Assembly: GCF_965223525.1 (NCBI RefSeq)
Contig: NZ_OZ245005.1
Span: forward strand, 2,232,001-2,296,000
Direction: 5' to 3'
Length of the DNA stretch: 64,000 bases
DNA from: Leptofilum sp965223525
Lineage (GTDB): Bacteria; Chloroflexota; Anaerolineae; Promineifilales; Promineifilaceae
This document shows positions 51,830 to 61,002 of this stretch, piece by piece. The translations under genes and the position numbers were made by a program. The notes under the pieces were generated by a model, which was not told the DNA's origin, searched no databases, and saw only the letters and a list, made by a program, of their open reading frames with translations. Every line of letters begins with the position of its first letter. The first letter of the stretch is position 1.

Positions 51830-53388
51830 TCGCTTTGTTCCAAAAGAAGGTATAGCGTAAGCCTTACCCCAGGCAACCGGATTTGCTCTAGCTGTTGAGC
51901 GCGAGTGATGAGCCATCTATGAGTTACCGTTTGATCGGTGCTGGTGACCTCGCTGTTTCGCACATCGGGGAAGCCGTGTGGGTCAAAGTTATAAAACTGT
52001 TCGGCGTGCCAGACCAGGTTGTGGTGTTTAGCTGCAAATGCTAGCTGCTGGTTCATTGTCTCGGCAAACAGCGGGGTGATTTCATCGGTTTCTGGTGGCG
52101 GAATTTGTACGAAGGTGACGCGGCCGTTTCCATAGTAACTTACTGGCAGCAATATATCTTTATGCCCAATGACAACGGCCGTTTCTGGACTGATGGCCTC
52201 CATTTGATCAAACGCGGTTTGCCAACCGCTGCGGGCGTAGGCGGGGTTGTCTACCTGCTGCCACAGTGCCAAACTAGAGATTACCGTGATCAGCAATAGT
52301 GCCAACTCCAAGAGCGGCAGTTGCCTGCGCCACCTTTGCCAGCCCAGAGCCGCCAGCAGGAGGAACGGTGGCAAACTTATAATCAGGTACCGATCATGGT
52401 AAATCGAGAAACCCGTGGTGGGTAACAAGCCATTTTCCAAAGAGATCAAAAAAGTGAAGGTGAGTGGCAATACAAACCAGATAAGCAGCAGGCGGGCATG
52501 TAGCGTTTTTGGCGACAACGGCCATTGCTCACCGTCCACGCTCTTCTTTTTCCTCAAAAAATGAAGGCTGCTGCCAATGCCAATGAGAAATACAGCGGTG
52601 CAAAGGGCTGTTAGCCAGCTACTGCGCCCCAGGCCAAACCCAGCGGCAAACACGGTGAGCGTCTGGGGCAGGTCAGACCATTGGATAAGATTGATCCAGC
52701 CGGGCACAGCCGCACTATAACCACTGGTTCGGGTTGTTACTAGGTAAGCCCACGGAGCAAAAGCTGCGCCCACGACTAGTATAGCCATAAACCAACTGGT
52801 CGTCTGGCGGCGGATTTGCCGCATGTGCAGCACAAAAAAGATGTAATGGATGAGCACCACAAAGAATGCAAAATAGTGAGTGTACAAAGCGGCCGTTATT
52901 GCCAAGCCATACAGCAGCCACAGACGGAAGCTGTTCTTTTGCAGCAGCCGCAGCAGGGCGAGATGTGCCAGCAACAGCAAAGCTGGCAGCAAAGCATACA
53001 TCCGCACTTCCTGCGAATACCAGATGTGAAAAGGTGAAATTGCCAACAAAAAGGCAGCGAGTCGCCCCAATTTCACACCATTTAGCCGTCGGCCAATTTG
53101 GTAAAGTAAAGCGACGCTTACTGTGCCTAAATAGACAGAAAAGAGTCGGAGAATGAACGGTTCGGTGCCGATTTTGCTCCAGAAGCGCATTAGCCAATAA
53201 TAGAATGGTACCTGATCACGAATGCCAATTAGGCCAGCAAACATTTCTTCCAGCGGCATGGTGGCACGTTCCCAAGTTTTTAGCTCATCCCACCACAAAC
53301 TTTGGCTATCCAGCCCAGCCAGCCGCAGCGCAAAGGCCAGCAGCAAGATGCACACCAGGGGAAGCAACGGCCGTTTCTGCCAACTCAT
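51826..53388 (-). CDS. GT39/ArnT-like membrane glycosyltransferase
   Basis: 520 residues. The N-terminal loop RLAGLDSQSLWWDELKTWER contains the acidic WWDE motif that marks the catalytic loop of the PMT/ArnT-type family. A second motif (ISPFHIWYSQEVRMYALL, about 118-135) is typical of bacterial lipid-linked-sugar transferases. About eleven membrane helices are followed by a soluble C-terminus. The start overlaps the upstream paralogue's stop (ATGA). Donor and acceptor are unknown. Confidence 0.87.
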   Translation of the reverse strand: MSWQKRPLLPLVCILLLAFALRLAGLDSQSLWWDELKTWERATMPLEEMFAGLIGIRDQVPFYYWLMRFWSKIGTEPFILRLFSVYLGTVSVALLYQIGRRLNGVKLGRLAAFLLAISPFHIWYSQEVRMYALLPALLLLAHLALLRLLQKNSFRLWLLYGLAITAALYTHYFAFFVVLIHYIFFVLHMRQIRRQTTSWFMAILVVGAAFAPWAYLVTTRTSGYSAAVPGWINLIQWSDLPQTLTVFAAGFGLGRSSWLTALCTAVFLIGIGSSLHFLRKKKSVDGEQWPLSPKTLHARLLLIWFVLPLTFTFLISLENGLLPTTGFSIYHDRYLIISLPPFLLLAALGWQRWRRQLPLLELALLLITVISSLALWQQVDNPAYARSGWQTAFDQMEAISPETAVVIGHKDILLPVSYYGNGRVTFVQIPPPETDEITPLFAETMNQQLAFAAKHHNLVWHAEQFYNFDPHGFPDVRNSEVTSTDQTVTHRWLITRAQQLEQIRLPGVRLTLYLLLEQSE

Positions 53389-54860
53389 TTGGTACCCTGC
53401 TCAAATAAGAAGATGCGAATGCCGCCGATTTCCTGCTCATCCAGCAGGGTGTGGCTGGCGGCGATGGCATCGTACTGAGTTTGCTGCCACTCAATGCTGT
53501 GTTCCAGCGCAACGATGGCCCAGAAACGGCCGTTTGCCACCGTTTCCAAATCTGCCAAAGAGTACACTTGCCCACCCAGCGCGGTATAAACGGCCGTTGG
53601 CTTCCGTGGGTCGGGGTCGCCTGCTAGCACACCTTGATTAAGCTGCGGCGCATAGCGCAGCGCTGGCAGGTAAGAGCCGTCGCTGGTGTGCAAAACCAGA
53701 TCCTCTGGCTGGGCATTCTCCACGATGTGATTGGTTGCGCTCCGGTACGGTGGCTTAACCATTGGCCCCAGGTGGTAGCTAATGGTACCAATCACCATGA
53801 GCAAAGTTGCCAATCCGGTAAGGTAGGGCAGGGGCGACTGGCGGCGGGTGACGCCCCACGCTAGCAAAATAATGAGAAATGGGGCAGCGGCGGCTAAGGT
53901 GCGTTCTGGCAAGAAGTACGGCCGTACCACATACACTCCCAGCGGTACGCCCAGCACACAGATGATGATCAACAGCGTCAGCCGCAGCCCGGACGAGATT
54001 TGGCTACGCTCGATTTTGCGTAGCTCCATCAAAAAAATGATGCCGTAGGCAAAGAAGCTGAACAGAATTAGGCCGCTATACCAAAAGCTGCTAGACATGC
54101 CAAACAGCAGAAAAACGGGTGCAGTGATGGGTTTGAGCGGGTTAAAGTTGGTAGCTTGCTGCAACGGCCGTAAACTGCCCAGCGCGGGGTCTGCTTCAGC
54201 CAGCATCAGATTTAGCCAGGGGACAAAGCAGATAAGAATAACGGCCGTCATCGCCACCGTTGTCCAAAAGGCACGCTTGTTTTGCCCATAATTCAGTAGC
54301 GCGTGGAGCCCAACGCCTGCCAGTGCCAAAAAAGCAAAGAGATGTGTGTACACTGCCAGCAAAAACAAGCCACCAGCCGCCAGCCACCGGTCGCTGCTCT
54401 GCTTTTGCCGTGCCTGGGTGTAAGCGGCCGTGCCACCCACCACCAGTAGCATCAGCAAGGTATACATTCGCAGTTCATGGCTGTACAAAATGTGGAAGGG
54501 GGAAACGGCCGTTAGCGCAGCAGCAGTTGTGGAGACGGTGCGATTCTTAAAAAATTGCTGACTCAAAATATAAATTGCGGGGATGAGGAGGATGCCGAAG
54601 AGGGTGCTGAGGAGCTTGACGGCCGTATCCGAGTTGGGAATTAGCTTTAGCCAAAAATGGAGCAGGAAATAATAAAGCGGCGGGTGACTGGATTGCACCG
54701 TGTTGTTAGCAATTTGCGCCACTGGCAACCCAGCCGCCAAATAACTAATTGCCTCATCCAGCCACAAGCTATCCCGATCCAGATTGAGCAAGCGTAAAAC
54801 AGCCCCCAATACAATCAGAAACCCAAGTTGCAGTCGGGAATTTTTGAAAACGGCCGTCAT
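53385..54860 (-). CDS. GT39/ArnT-like membrane glycosyltransferase
   Basis: 491 residues. A close paralogue of the downstream gene: RLLNLDRDSLWLDEAISYLA (LDE catalytic loop), SSHPPLYYFLLHFWLKL and VSPFHILYSHELRMYTLL. About eleven membrane helices and a soluble C-terminal domain of about 110 residues. Both ends overlap neighbouring genes by four bases, so the series is translated as a unit. It probably transfers a sugar from a polyprenyl carrier to a surface glycan. Confidence 0.88.
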   Translation of the reverse strand: MTAVFKNSRLQLGFLIVLGAVLRLLNLDRDSLWLDEAISYLAAGLPVAQIANNTVQSSHPPLYYFLLHFWLKLIPNSDTAVKLLSTLFGILLIPAIYILSQQFFKNRTVSTTAAALTAVSPFHILYSHELRMYTLLMLLVVGGTAAYTQARQKQSSDRWLAAGGLFLLAVYTHLFAFLALAGVGLHALLNYGQNKRAFWTTVAMTAVILICFVPWLNLMLAEADPALGSLRPLQQATNFNPLKPITAPVFLLFGMSSSFWYSGLILFSFFAYGIIFLMELRKIERSQISSGLRLTLLIIICVLGVPLGVYVVRPYFLPERTLAAAAPFLIILLAWGVTRRQSPLPYLTGLATLLMVIGTISYHLGPMVKPPYRSATNHIVENAQPEDLVLHTSDGSYLPALRYAPQLNQGVLAGDPDPRKPTAVYTALGGQVYSLADLETVANGRFWAIVALEHSIEWQQTQYDAIAASHTLLDEQEIGGIRIFLFEQGTK

Positions 54861-56380
54861 TTCCGTGCGTAAACCTCAATTTTTTGCTCGGTACGGTTAA
54901 AAACCGTAATTAGCTCAAAGTTTTCATCTAAGTAGGATTGAAACAGTTCAAAGTCTATTAGCTTAATGAGCTGGTGTGGTGTACCTCCGGCGACATGCAC
55001 TAATACAAGCTCGGTTTGGGTTTCCTCCATCTGTTTAATTAGCAATTCACCTGTAACAATACCGCCACCAATCCGACCCCCAGCAATGATAGAGGCTTCG
55101 TAAATTGACTCCCGTTCTGCGTGAAAGTTCAAACTCGCATAATCAGAAACGACGATGTCGTTTGGAGCAGTATGATCTTGTATGAAATGTGCGAGAGCAA
55201 TAGTGTCATTTTCTTGACGCACGAGTCGCCTGTAGATGTTAGGAAATGTAACAATGGATCCGAAAATTATAGTGACTACAACAAGTACACTAATGATTGG
55301 GTTGGCGTTTTTGTTGCTCGAAGAAATTTTGTTAAAAAAGCCCTTCAGTTGCAAAGCGAGTATCAAAGAGAGCGTTGGGGCTAGAAACATAAAATAGCGA
55401 GGAAAAATTGGGCGTGTGATGAAGATAAAGAGCAACGGGACTATTAACTGCGTATTTACAATTGCATTTTCTGGGAAACCTATGTTCGATTCTCCAGAAC
55501 GACGATTCATAATGAGCAATGGTAAGATGAACAAAAAGACCATATTGACAAGAATAAAGCTGAGATAGGTGGAAACTGTTATGATCATTTGATCCAGAAT
55601 TGTTTTTTCTTGTCCCAGACTGAGATGCTGATTGAATACCTCCTGATAATAGAAGCCAAGCTGACTGTACAAGAGTAGAGATACACCGCCGCTCACCAGT
55701 AGAAAAGGTATGGAAAAAGCAATTCCGTTACGCAGATGTTCTTGCCATTGCTGTGGTTGCTTGATGAATAGATACAAAAAAAAGAACACCAGCCCAATAA
55801 CGGGGAAAATGCCAAACAGTTTCGTTAAAACAGCGATTCCGTAAGCCACGCCAGCCGCCGCCCAATACGGCCGTTTCCCCAGCTTCACCGCCAGCAAAAC
55901 AAATCCCAACCCAAATAGCTCCCAGGCAAACATCATGGGGTCAGGCCGATACAGCCGTGCTTGCTCATAAATAAGTCCGCTGGTTAGCGTGACGCCTAGC
56001 GTCAATACGGCCGTAGGCACATCCCATAGCTGCTTAACAACAAATCCCAGGAAGATGGCACCCGCTAAAACCTGAATGGCTGAGGCAAGTCGAACGTACC
56101 CAACGGCCGTTACGGAATCTTCCGATAAGTTCAATAAGGATTGCCCAATTGTCAAGAAAAGCGGCTGTTGCTCGGCAACAAAATCAATGCCAGGCTGTTT
56201 GCCTATTGATAATTGCCATACTTCATACAAATCAGTCCCTTCATCATCATGAATAAGCCAGCCGGAGATATTGAATAGGTACAAACCTACAAAAGCGGCT
56301 GCTATTATCACAAAGAACCAGGGTGAATCTTTCTGAGTTTTGTTGGGCAGGTGAAGCTGATTATGTTCTAGATTATTCAT
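54857..56380 (-). CDS. GT39-like membrane glycosyltransferase
   Basis: 507 residues from the ATG at 56380. The catalytic-type loop reads WLIHDDEGTDLYEVWQL, followed by GIDFVAEQQPLFL (compare the Pro-Pro-Leu motif in family members). About eleven membrane segments, then a soluble C-terminal domain of about 130 residues (RLVRQENDTIALAHFIQDH onward). The base composition is somewhat lower in GC than its neighbours, with fewer ACGGCCGT copies in the middle part, which may indicate a more recent origin. It overlaps genes on both sides. Confidence 0.85.
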   Translation of the reverse strand: MNNLEHNQLHLPNKTQKDSPWFFVIIAAAFVGLYLFNISGWLIHDDEGTDLYEVWQLSIGKQPGIDFVAEQQPLFLTIGQSLLNLSEDSVTAVGYVRLASAIQVLAGAIFLGFVVKQLWDVPTAVLTLGVTLTSGLIYEQARLYRPDPMMFAWELFGLGFVLLAVKLGKRPYWAAAGVAYGIAVLTKLFGIFPVIGLVFFFLYLFIKQPQQWQEHLRNGIAFSIPFLLVSGGVSLLLYSQLGFYYQEVFNQHLSLGQEKTILDQMIITVSTYLSFILVNMVFLFILPLLIMNRRSGESNIGFPENAIVNTQLIVPLLFIFITRPIFPRYFMFLAPTLSLILALQLKGFFNKISSSNKNANPIISVLVVVTIIFGSIVTFPNIYRRLVRQENDTIALAHFIQDHTAPNDIVVSDYASLNFHAERESIYEASIIAGGRIGGGIVTGELLIKQMEETQTELVLVHVAGGTPHQLIKLIDFELFQSYLDENFELITVFNRTEQKIEVYARK

Positions 56381-58067
56381 CAATTAATCCTGTATTGTAG
56401 GCAAGTAAAAACGAATCTTCATAAATTAGCGGTAGCTGTAGATAATCGCGCCACAAATCTTCATCCTCTATCAAGGTCTTATCAATAATGAGAAATCCAA
56501 TTTGGTTTGCGGTTAGCTGTTGGATGGCAGCTTCTGGATTATTCGGCAACTCAACCGGATCAAGACCTGCTGTGCCGGCTCGCAAAAGCGGATTTTCTTC
56601 AATGAACTGCTGTTTGGCGTCGCTGCCGCGGGCAACCATGCCGTTGATCATGGGGTGCTGGTGATAGGTCTGATAAAACATGTAACGCTTATTTTCTTGG
56701 CGACCGATGGGCAAGATAGCAAGTGCAATATCGTCGGGAACATCTTTCAAATGATCAGTGTAAAAAGCGGACGTGTGGCTCGATCTGTGTGGGAATGATA
56801 TGGTCGTATAGTCAACAAATATCGCCAGACCAATCAAAAAAAATGCCAACATCGTGACGGTTCGTGATTTGTTAAGCAGCTGACGGAACCCGACCCAGCC
56901 ATAAGCTACAATAATCGCCCAGCCCATCGTGAAAAGAATCATCATCCGGTACATTTGCCGCAAAACGGCCGCAACGGGCAGCGTCCAGGGAAGTGTGATT
57001 TTTAAGCTAAAGCCCACAAACGCCGGAACCGGCCCGATTGCAAATAAAAAAATTACAAGCAGGAAAACAAACCATAACCGAGATTGTTGCCTTTGCTTAT
57101 TTAGCGCAATCATTGCCAAATAAAACGGAGCTATGCCTAAATACATGCCCCTTTTTACCCAAGTTTCAACAACATACGAGGGCAAAAATCCTGAATCTGC
57201 GCTTCTTTCTAACCACCAGGTTGGTAGAAAAATCGAAATGATATCAGTACCTATTGATTGATTTGGGTCAAGAAGATAGGTGTTGCCGTTAGTGGTAGAA
57301 AAAGCTGATTGAATTTGTGGCCAAACAAGTGGCAAGATAAGCAATCCACTTAGCCCGACAAATGAAAACAAGATTCGGAGAGAGGGGCGAGGGTATGCTT
57401 TAGCTACCCAAAAGTAAACCGTCAAAATCCCCAGCCAGAAAACCATCAAAATAATCAGAACGGTGCTGGTAGCTGCCCCTAGAAAAACAAAAAGGGCCGC
57501 CCAGATAGCAAACTTCACACTATCTTCCTGCACGGCTCGAATAAAAAACAAAGTGATCCAGGGGAAACACCAAACGCTAACAAAGTTGGGGTGCGTGCTT
57601 TGATAAAGATTTTGGGAATTAAATGCAAATACAATGCCTGCCAGAATGCCAGCCGTTGTTGATTTGGTTTGGTATTTAGCCAGTTGATACATGCTCAATC
57701 CAGCTAGAACATAATTAAGCAACACGGTAAGATTATGAGCAGGTAACTCGCCTAGAAACGGCCGTAATCCCAAAGTCACCAGCGTATTCAAATGGCTAAA
57801 ACTGTGAAAGGTCAAATCTGCACCCAGAGGTGCAAAAATCATATCTGTCTGCCACAGTGATGTGCCAGGGTCTGCTAGCGCACGCGCTGTCCACCAGTTG
57901 GCCCAGACGCTAATGTAAGCGTCATTGTCATCACCAACAATGACCCCATTTAGATCAGTGACAATGTTCCAGGCGGCGATGGTGGTAAGCAGCATAAAAA
58001 GTAGCAGTACCCAAAGCGATTCGTGGCGACGAAAAGACTGCAAAGTCAAATTACGTAATTGTGTCAT
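56373..58067 (-). CDS. Polytopic membrane protein, probable GT-C family
   Basis: 564 residues from the ATG at 58067 (an in-frame start 51 bases further out was rejected). The loop after the first helix, GVIVGDDNDAYISVW, has acidic residues placed as in GT-C enzymes, followed by WQTDMIFAPLGADLTFHSFS. About twelve membrane helices and a soluble end are seen. It resembles YfhO-like/GT-C proteins. It overlaps the upstream GT87 gene by 17 bases and is slightly lower in GC than the average here. Confidence 0.7.
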   Translation of the reverse strand: MTQLRNLTLQSFRRHESLWVLLLFMLLTTIAAWNIVTDLNGVIVGDDNDAYISVWANWWTARALADPGTSLWQTDMIFAPLGADLTFHSFSHLNTLVTLGLRPFLGELPAHNLTVLLNYVLAGLSMYQLAKYQTKSTTAGILAGIVFAFNSQNLYQSTHPNFVSVWCFPWITLFFIRAVQEDSVKFAIWAALFVFLGAATSTVLIILMVFWLGILTVYFWVAKAYPRPSLRILFSFVGLSGLLILPLVWPQIQSAFSTTNGNTYLLDPNQSIGTDIISIFLPTWWLERSADSGFLPSYVVETWVKRGMYLGIAPFYLAMIALNKQRQQSRLWFVFLLVIFLFAIGPVPAFVGFSLKITLPWTLPVAAVLRQMYRMMILFTMGWAIIVAYGWVGFRQLLNKSRTVTMLAFFLIGLAIFVDYTTISFPHRSSHTSAFYTDHLKDVPDDIALAILPIGRQENKRYMFYQTYHQHPMINGMVARGSDAKQQFIEENPLLRAGTAGLDPVELPNNPEAAIQQLTANQIGFLIIDKTLIEDEDLWRDYLQLPLIYEDSFLLAYNTGLIDE

Positions 58068-59244
58068 GCCCAACTGGAGATTCTGAAAGTGAATAATAGA
58101 TAAAAATGGCAGCGACAAATAGAGGAACCAGAACTGTAAACGTATCGCTGGCGCGGTTTTCGGCTAGCCAGAAGGTGCCCCAGGGGAGAATGAACACCGT
58201 TAGCAGCCAAACAAGTGCAGCAATGCCCCGCTGCTTGATTGCCAAATAGATAAGAGTGCAAGGGATGAGCAGCAGAAGATGTTCATAAACCCAGGCGTAG
58301 GGCGTGGTGAGTATGGAGGCAATGAGCGCCAGGGGCATCACTTCGGTTTCGGTAAGCCTTTGGTTGCGGAAGATGATGAGGCCGAGGACGGCCGTTACCA
58401 CCGCCACAAAAATCAATCCTAAAACTGCCCCCCATTCCGGCAAAATTTCATAAGCCAAACCCCAAACAGTGGGGGTGATGGCCGTGACTTCTGTTTTGCC
58501 TGTGACGTTGAGCCATTCAGAAAGCCAACCTGGCAACACCAGCCAGCTAATGGCAAACATAGCCAGGCCACCCGTTGCTGCCCCGGCAATGATTTGCCAG
58601 CGCCGCCGCCACAGCAGCCACAGGCCAAAGGCGGGTACAAACAGCACAAATGGATTTGGCTTGATAATGACAAAAGCAAGAATAATGCCCGCTAAGAACG
58701 GCCGTTCCCGACGCACCAACCACAAAAACAACGCCAACAGAAAAAAGAGCAAAAAGGTTATCTGCCCATTATTCATGCTTACCAGCACGGCGCGGTAAGT
58801 AAAGGTGAAGAGCGCCACCAAAGCAAATTCTGCCACGGGCAATGGCTTGGAATAGTAGGCGTTAATCAGCAAAAACATGCCGCCGCCCAACACGCATAGC
58901 GAAAACGCCAGCCATGCCGCTGCCGCCCAGCCTAAATCCAGAGCCGCAAAAGGCAGCACCAGCATCAGCGTCCACAAAGGGAACGGGGCGCGATCATCTG
59001 GCATCCAGGTGCTACCCAGCTCTGCCCGCAGTGGGTTCCACACCGCCGGATCATATGGATCCAAGCCGCGCAAAATGGCTTTGCCGCCGGCAAACAGGCT
59101 CATGAAATCCCGGTTGTTATACCGTGCGGGCCCAGTGAGCATCTCGTACATCCCCCACGTTAGCAGGCCAAAAACGACGATGATGAACAAAATCACCAAT
59201 CCTTTTTGCTGGGATTTATTTTTGGGAGCTTCGAGCGTAGCCAT
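58051..59244 (-). CDS. GT87 (DUF2029)-family membrane mannosyltransferase-like protein
   Basis: 397 residues from the ATG at 59244; the frame extends to 59424 but that part is not protein-like and lies before the promoter. Family signs are FAGGKAILRGLDPYDPAVW (about 45-62), DDRAPFPLWTLMLVLPFA and the conserved NNGQITFLLFFLLALFLW plus FVIIKPNPFVLFV. About ten membrane helices. It is the first gene of the glycosyltransferase series and starts seven bases after TAAAGT, so its mRNA is probably leaderless. Confidence 0.87.
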   Translation of the reverse strand: MATLEAPKNKSQQKGLVILFIIVVFGLLTWGMYEMLTGPARYNNRDFMSLFAGGKAILRGLDPYDPAVWNPLRAELGSTWMPDDRAPFPLWTLMLVLPFAALDLGWAAAAWLAFSLCVLGGGMFLLINAYYSKPLPVAEFALVALFTFTYRAVLVSMNNGQITFLLFFLLALFLWLVRRERPFLAGIILAFVIIKPNPFVLFVPAFGLWLLWRRRWQIIAGAATGGLAMFAISWLVLPGWLSEWLNVTGKTEVTAITPTVWGLAYEILPEWGAVLGLIFVAVVTAVLGLIIFRNQRLTETEVMPLALIASILTTPYAWVYEHLLLLIPCTLIYLAIKQRGIAALVWLLTVFILPWGTFWLAENRASDTFTVLVPLFVAAIFIYYSLSESPVGHDTIT

Positions 59245-59251
59245 GGCCTTC

Positions 59252-59257
59252 ACTTTA
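59252..59257 (-). promoter_or_regulatory. -10 box for the leaderless glycosyltransferase operon
   Basis: TAAAGT on the minus strand with exactly seven bases to the ATG at 59244. The region 59258-59432 shows no gene. Confidence 0.45.
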
Positions 59258-59432
59258 GCGCAACATTCCAGATTGCGGCATAGGTGATTTGGTTTATAAA
59301 ATATGCTTTTTGGGCGGCGGACACAGTGTAAAGATGGATGCTTAAAGCATGATGTACCAACTATCTGACGGTTAAAATTACTATGTTCTGGTGCAACGCC
59401 TGCGAAAATGTAGCATATCCCCACCGTAAACG

Positions 59433-59461
59433 AAAAATCCCAGGCACTGCCGCACCTGGGA
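59433..59461 (-). terminator. Rho-independent terminator after the CpsD-type kinase gene
   Basis: TCCCAGG/CCTGGGA stem with a 10-base loop and a TTTTT tail on the minus strand, 50 bases after the gene end. It separates the Wzz/CpsD unit from the membrane glycosyltransferase operon. Confidence 0.85.
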
Positions 59462-59509
59462 CACGATTTTCACCTGTTCATTAAGCGTCGGCAGAACGCA
59501 GTCACCGTG

Positions 59510-60154
59510 CTATCCATAATATGCTTCCATTGAACTGTCCATCGGTGCATTGGTGAGCGTGGCACCAATAATATTGACTCGCGCCTTCTCTAGAATCTCT
59601 TTGGCGCGTTCGGCATGGTCGCGGCGGGTTTTGCCTGCGCTGAGTACCAGCAGCACACCATCCACTTTAGCTCCCAAAACGGCCGCATCCGTCACCGCAT
59701 TCACTGGAGGGGCATCAAACAGGATAATTTCCACTTTTTCTTGCAGCTGGGCAATAAGCTGATCTACCTGCGGCGTGCCTAAAATATCTGCCGGGTTGGG
59801 GGGCTTGGTGCCAGAACTGAGTAGCCACAGGTTTTCAACGGCCGTTTCCTGTAAGGTCGGTTCATCGTTGTGCAGAATGGCATCCGTAAAGCCGGGTTCT
59901 GCCTTGAGAGTGAAGAGGGTGTGCAGAGACGGCCGTCTCAAATCGCAATCCACCAAAGCAGTTTTACGGCCGCTTTGCGCCATCGTCACGGCTAAATTAG
60001 CCACCGTGCTGCTTTTGCCTTCTCCCATCACTGGCGACGTAACCACCAGTGAACGCAGGGGGGCTTCCAGACTATAAAAAGATAGATTTGTCCGCAGTGT
60101 GCGAAACGCTTCACTCAACGGCGAACGCGGGTTTGTAATTGTGACTAAATTCAT
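59510..60154 (-). CDS. CpsD/CapB-type tyrosine-protein kinase (BY-kinase domain)
   Basis: 214 residues. ATPase domain of polysaccharide co-polymerase kinases: SPLSEAFRTLRTNLSF at the start, Walker A VTSPVMGEGKSSTVANLA (about 39-55), Walker A' TALVDCDLRRP and Walker B VEIILFDAPP. The C-terminus ends SMEAYYG; a full tyrosine cluster is missing, only two tyrosines remain. It works with a separate Wzz-type membrane activator, as in Gram-positive CapA/CapB. Two such Wzz genes lie just upstream. Confidence 0.9.
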   Translation of the reverse strand: MNLVTITNPRSPLSEAFRTLRTNLSFYSLEAPLRSLVVTSPVMGEGKSSTVANLAVTMAQSGRKTALVDCDLRRPSLHTLFTLKAEPGFTDAILHNDEPTLQETAVENLWLLSSGTKPPNPADILGTPQVDQLIAQLQEKVEIILFDAPPVNAVTDAAVLGAKVDGVLLVLSAGKTRRDHAERAKEILEKARVNIIGATLTNAPMDSSMEAYYG

Positions 60155-60246
60155 AACTCACCAAACTTTTCATGTTTCATGGGCGAGGCAGGTGGTACCT
60201 GGATCGTTTGCTTGACAAGGGTTTTGTCCACCAGCCTCACCCCTAC

Positions 60247-60283
60247 TTTTCACTGACTACTGATTACTGGATACCGTTCACTG
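60247..60283. repeat. Repeat CACTGACTACTGATTACTGG (family K)
   Basis: A short element of TGACTACTGATTACTGG type at the 3' end of the Wzz gene; it contains the TGA stop of that gene (60278-60280). The 60155-60246 stretch before it shows no gene. Confidence 0.5.
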
Positions 60284-60928
60284 TCCCGGAATTCGCCCGA
60301 CCACCGGAATTTCCAGATATCGCTCAACATCCTCGGCGCGACGCACCACGCCAGACTCAACCCATTCCAGCAGGAAGATGACAATAATCCCCAGCAGTGC
60401 GCCGAACACGCCGCCTGCGGCCGTATTCACCTCAACATTTGGGCTAACCCCCACCACTTTTGGATCGTCCTGGAACTCGATGGTGATGCGATCTTCCTGC
60501 CGATTTTTGTCATTTTCTGCATTTTGCCACTGGATGAGCAAATTGCCCCAGGTGCGGGCAATGTCGTTGCCCAAATCTGGATCGGTATTTTCCACATTGA
60601 GCTGAACAACCAATCCCAATCGGTCAGAGGCGACAGTCACATCCCCCAGCAGCGCATTTGCCTCCATATCTAGCTGCAAAATGTTAATTACTTCCTGCGC
60701 CCGGTAGCTGCTGTTGAGCCACTGCTCGTAATTACCCAGCAGCTCCCGCGCTGCCTGCGATTGACCAAAATCAGTGCGTGCGGGGCGCACCAGCAACTTC
60801 AGGCTGGATTCATACACGGTTGACTGAATGCGGCTAAAGCCAAAGGCTGCCCCAGCCGTCAGGATGGCCAGCAAAATGATGATCCAACCCCGCTGGCGCA
60901 ATATTCTAAAATAATCAGTTAATGCCAT
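60278..60928 (-). CDS. Wzz-type chain-length determinant protein
   Basis: 216 residues from the ATG at 60928. The longer frame only translates a repeat (YAIRNTQYF) and was rejected. The Wzz domain starts MALTDYFRILRQRGWIIILLA with a first membrane helix, then a coiled periplasmic part (TDFGQSQAARELLGNYEQWL) and a second helix near the end (GGVFGALLGIIVIFLLEW) followed by VRRAEDVERYLEIPVVGRIPG, a juxtamembrane activator tail. It controls polysaccharide chain length with the adjacent kinase. Confidence 0.87.
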   Translation of the reverse strand: MALTDYFRILRQRGWIIILLAILTAGAAFGFSRIQSTVYESSLKLLVRPARTDFGQSQAARELLGNYEQWLNSSYRAQEVINILQLDMEANALLGDVTVASDRLGLVVQLNVENTDPDLGNDIARTWGNLLIQWQNAENDKNRQEDRITIEFQDDPKVVGVSPNVEVNTAAGGVFGALLGIIVIFLLEWVESGVVRRAEDVERYLEIPVVGRIPGQ

Positions 60929-60951
60929 AGTTATTGTCCATTTGTGGATAA

Positions 60952-60998
60952 AATATTGCGTATTTCGTATTGCGTAAAAATGGCTTCTACGCAATAAG
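60952..60998. repeat. Repeat TATTGCGTATTTCGTATTGCG (family L)
   Basis: Tandem TTGCGTA / TTCGTA units on the left and TACGCAATA on the right form a hairpin in the gap between the two Wzz genes. Confidence 0.65.
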
Positions 60999-61002
60999 TC
61001 GT

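Noticed and set aside
59245..59424. 60-codon extension of the GT87-type gene
   Set aside because: Its composition is not protein-like and it lies across the -10 box that fits the ATG at 59244.
60929..60994. N-terminal extension with YAIRNTQYF of the Wzz protein
   Set aside because: It is the translation of the TTGCGTATTTCG repeat; the Wzz domain starts at the ATG at 60928.
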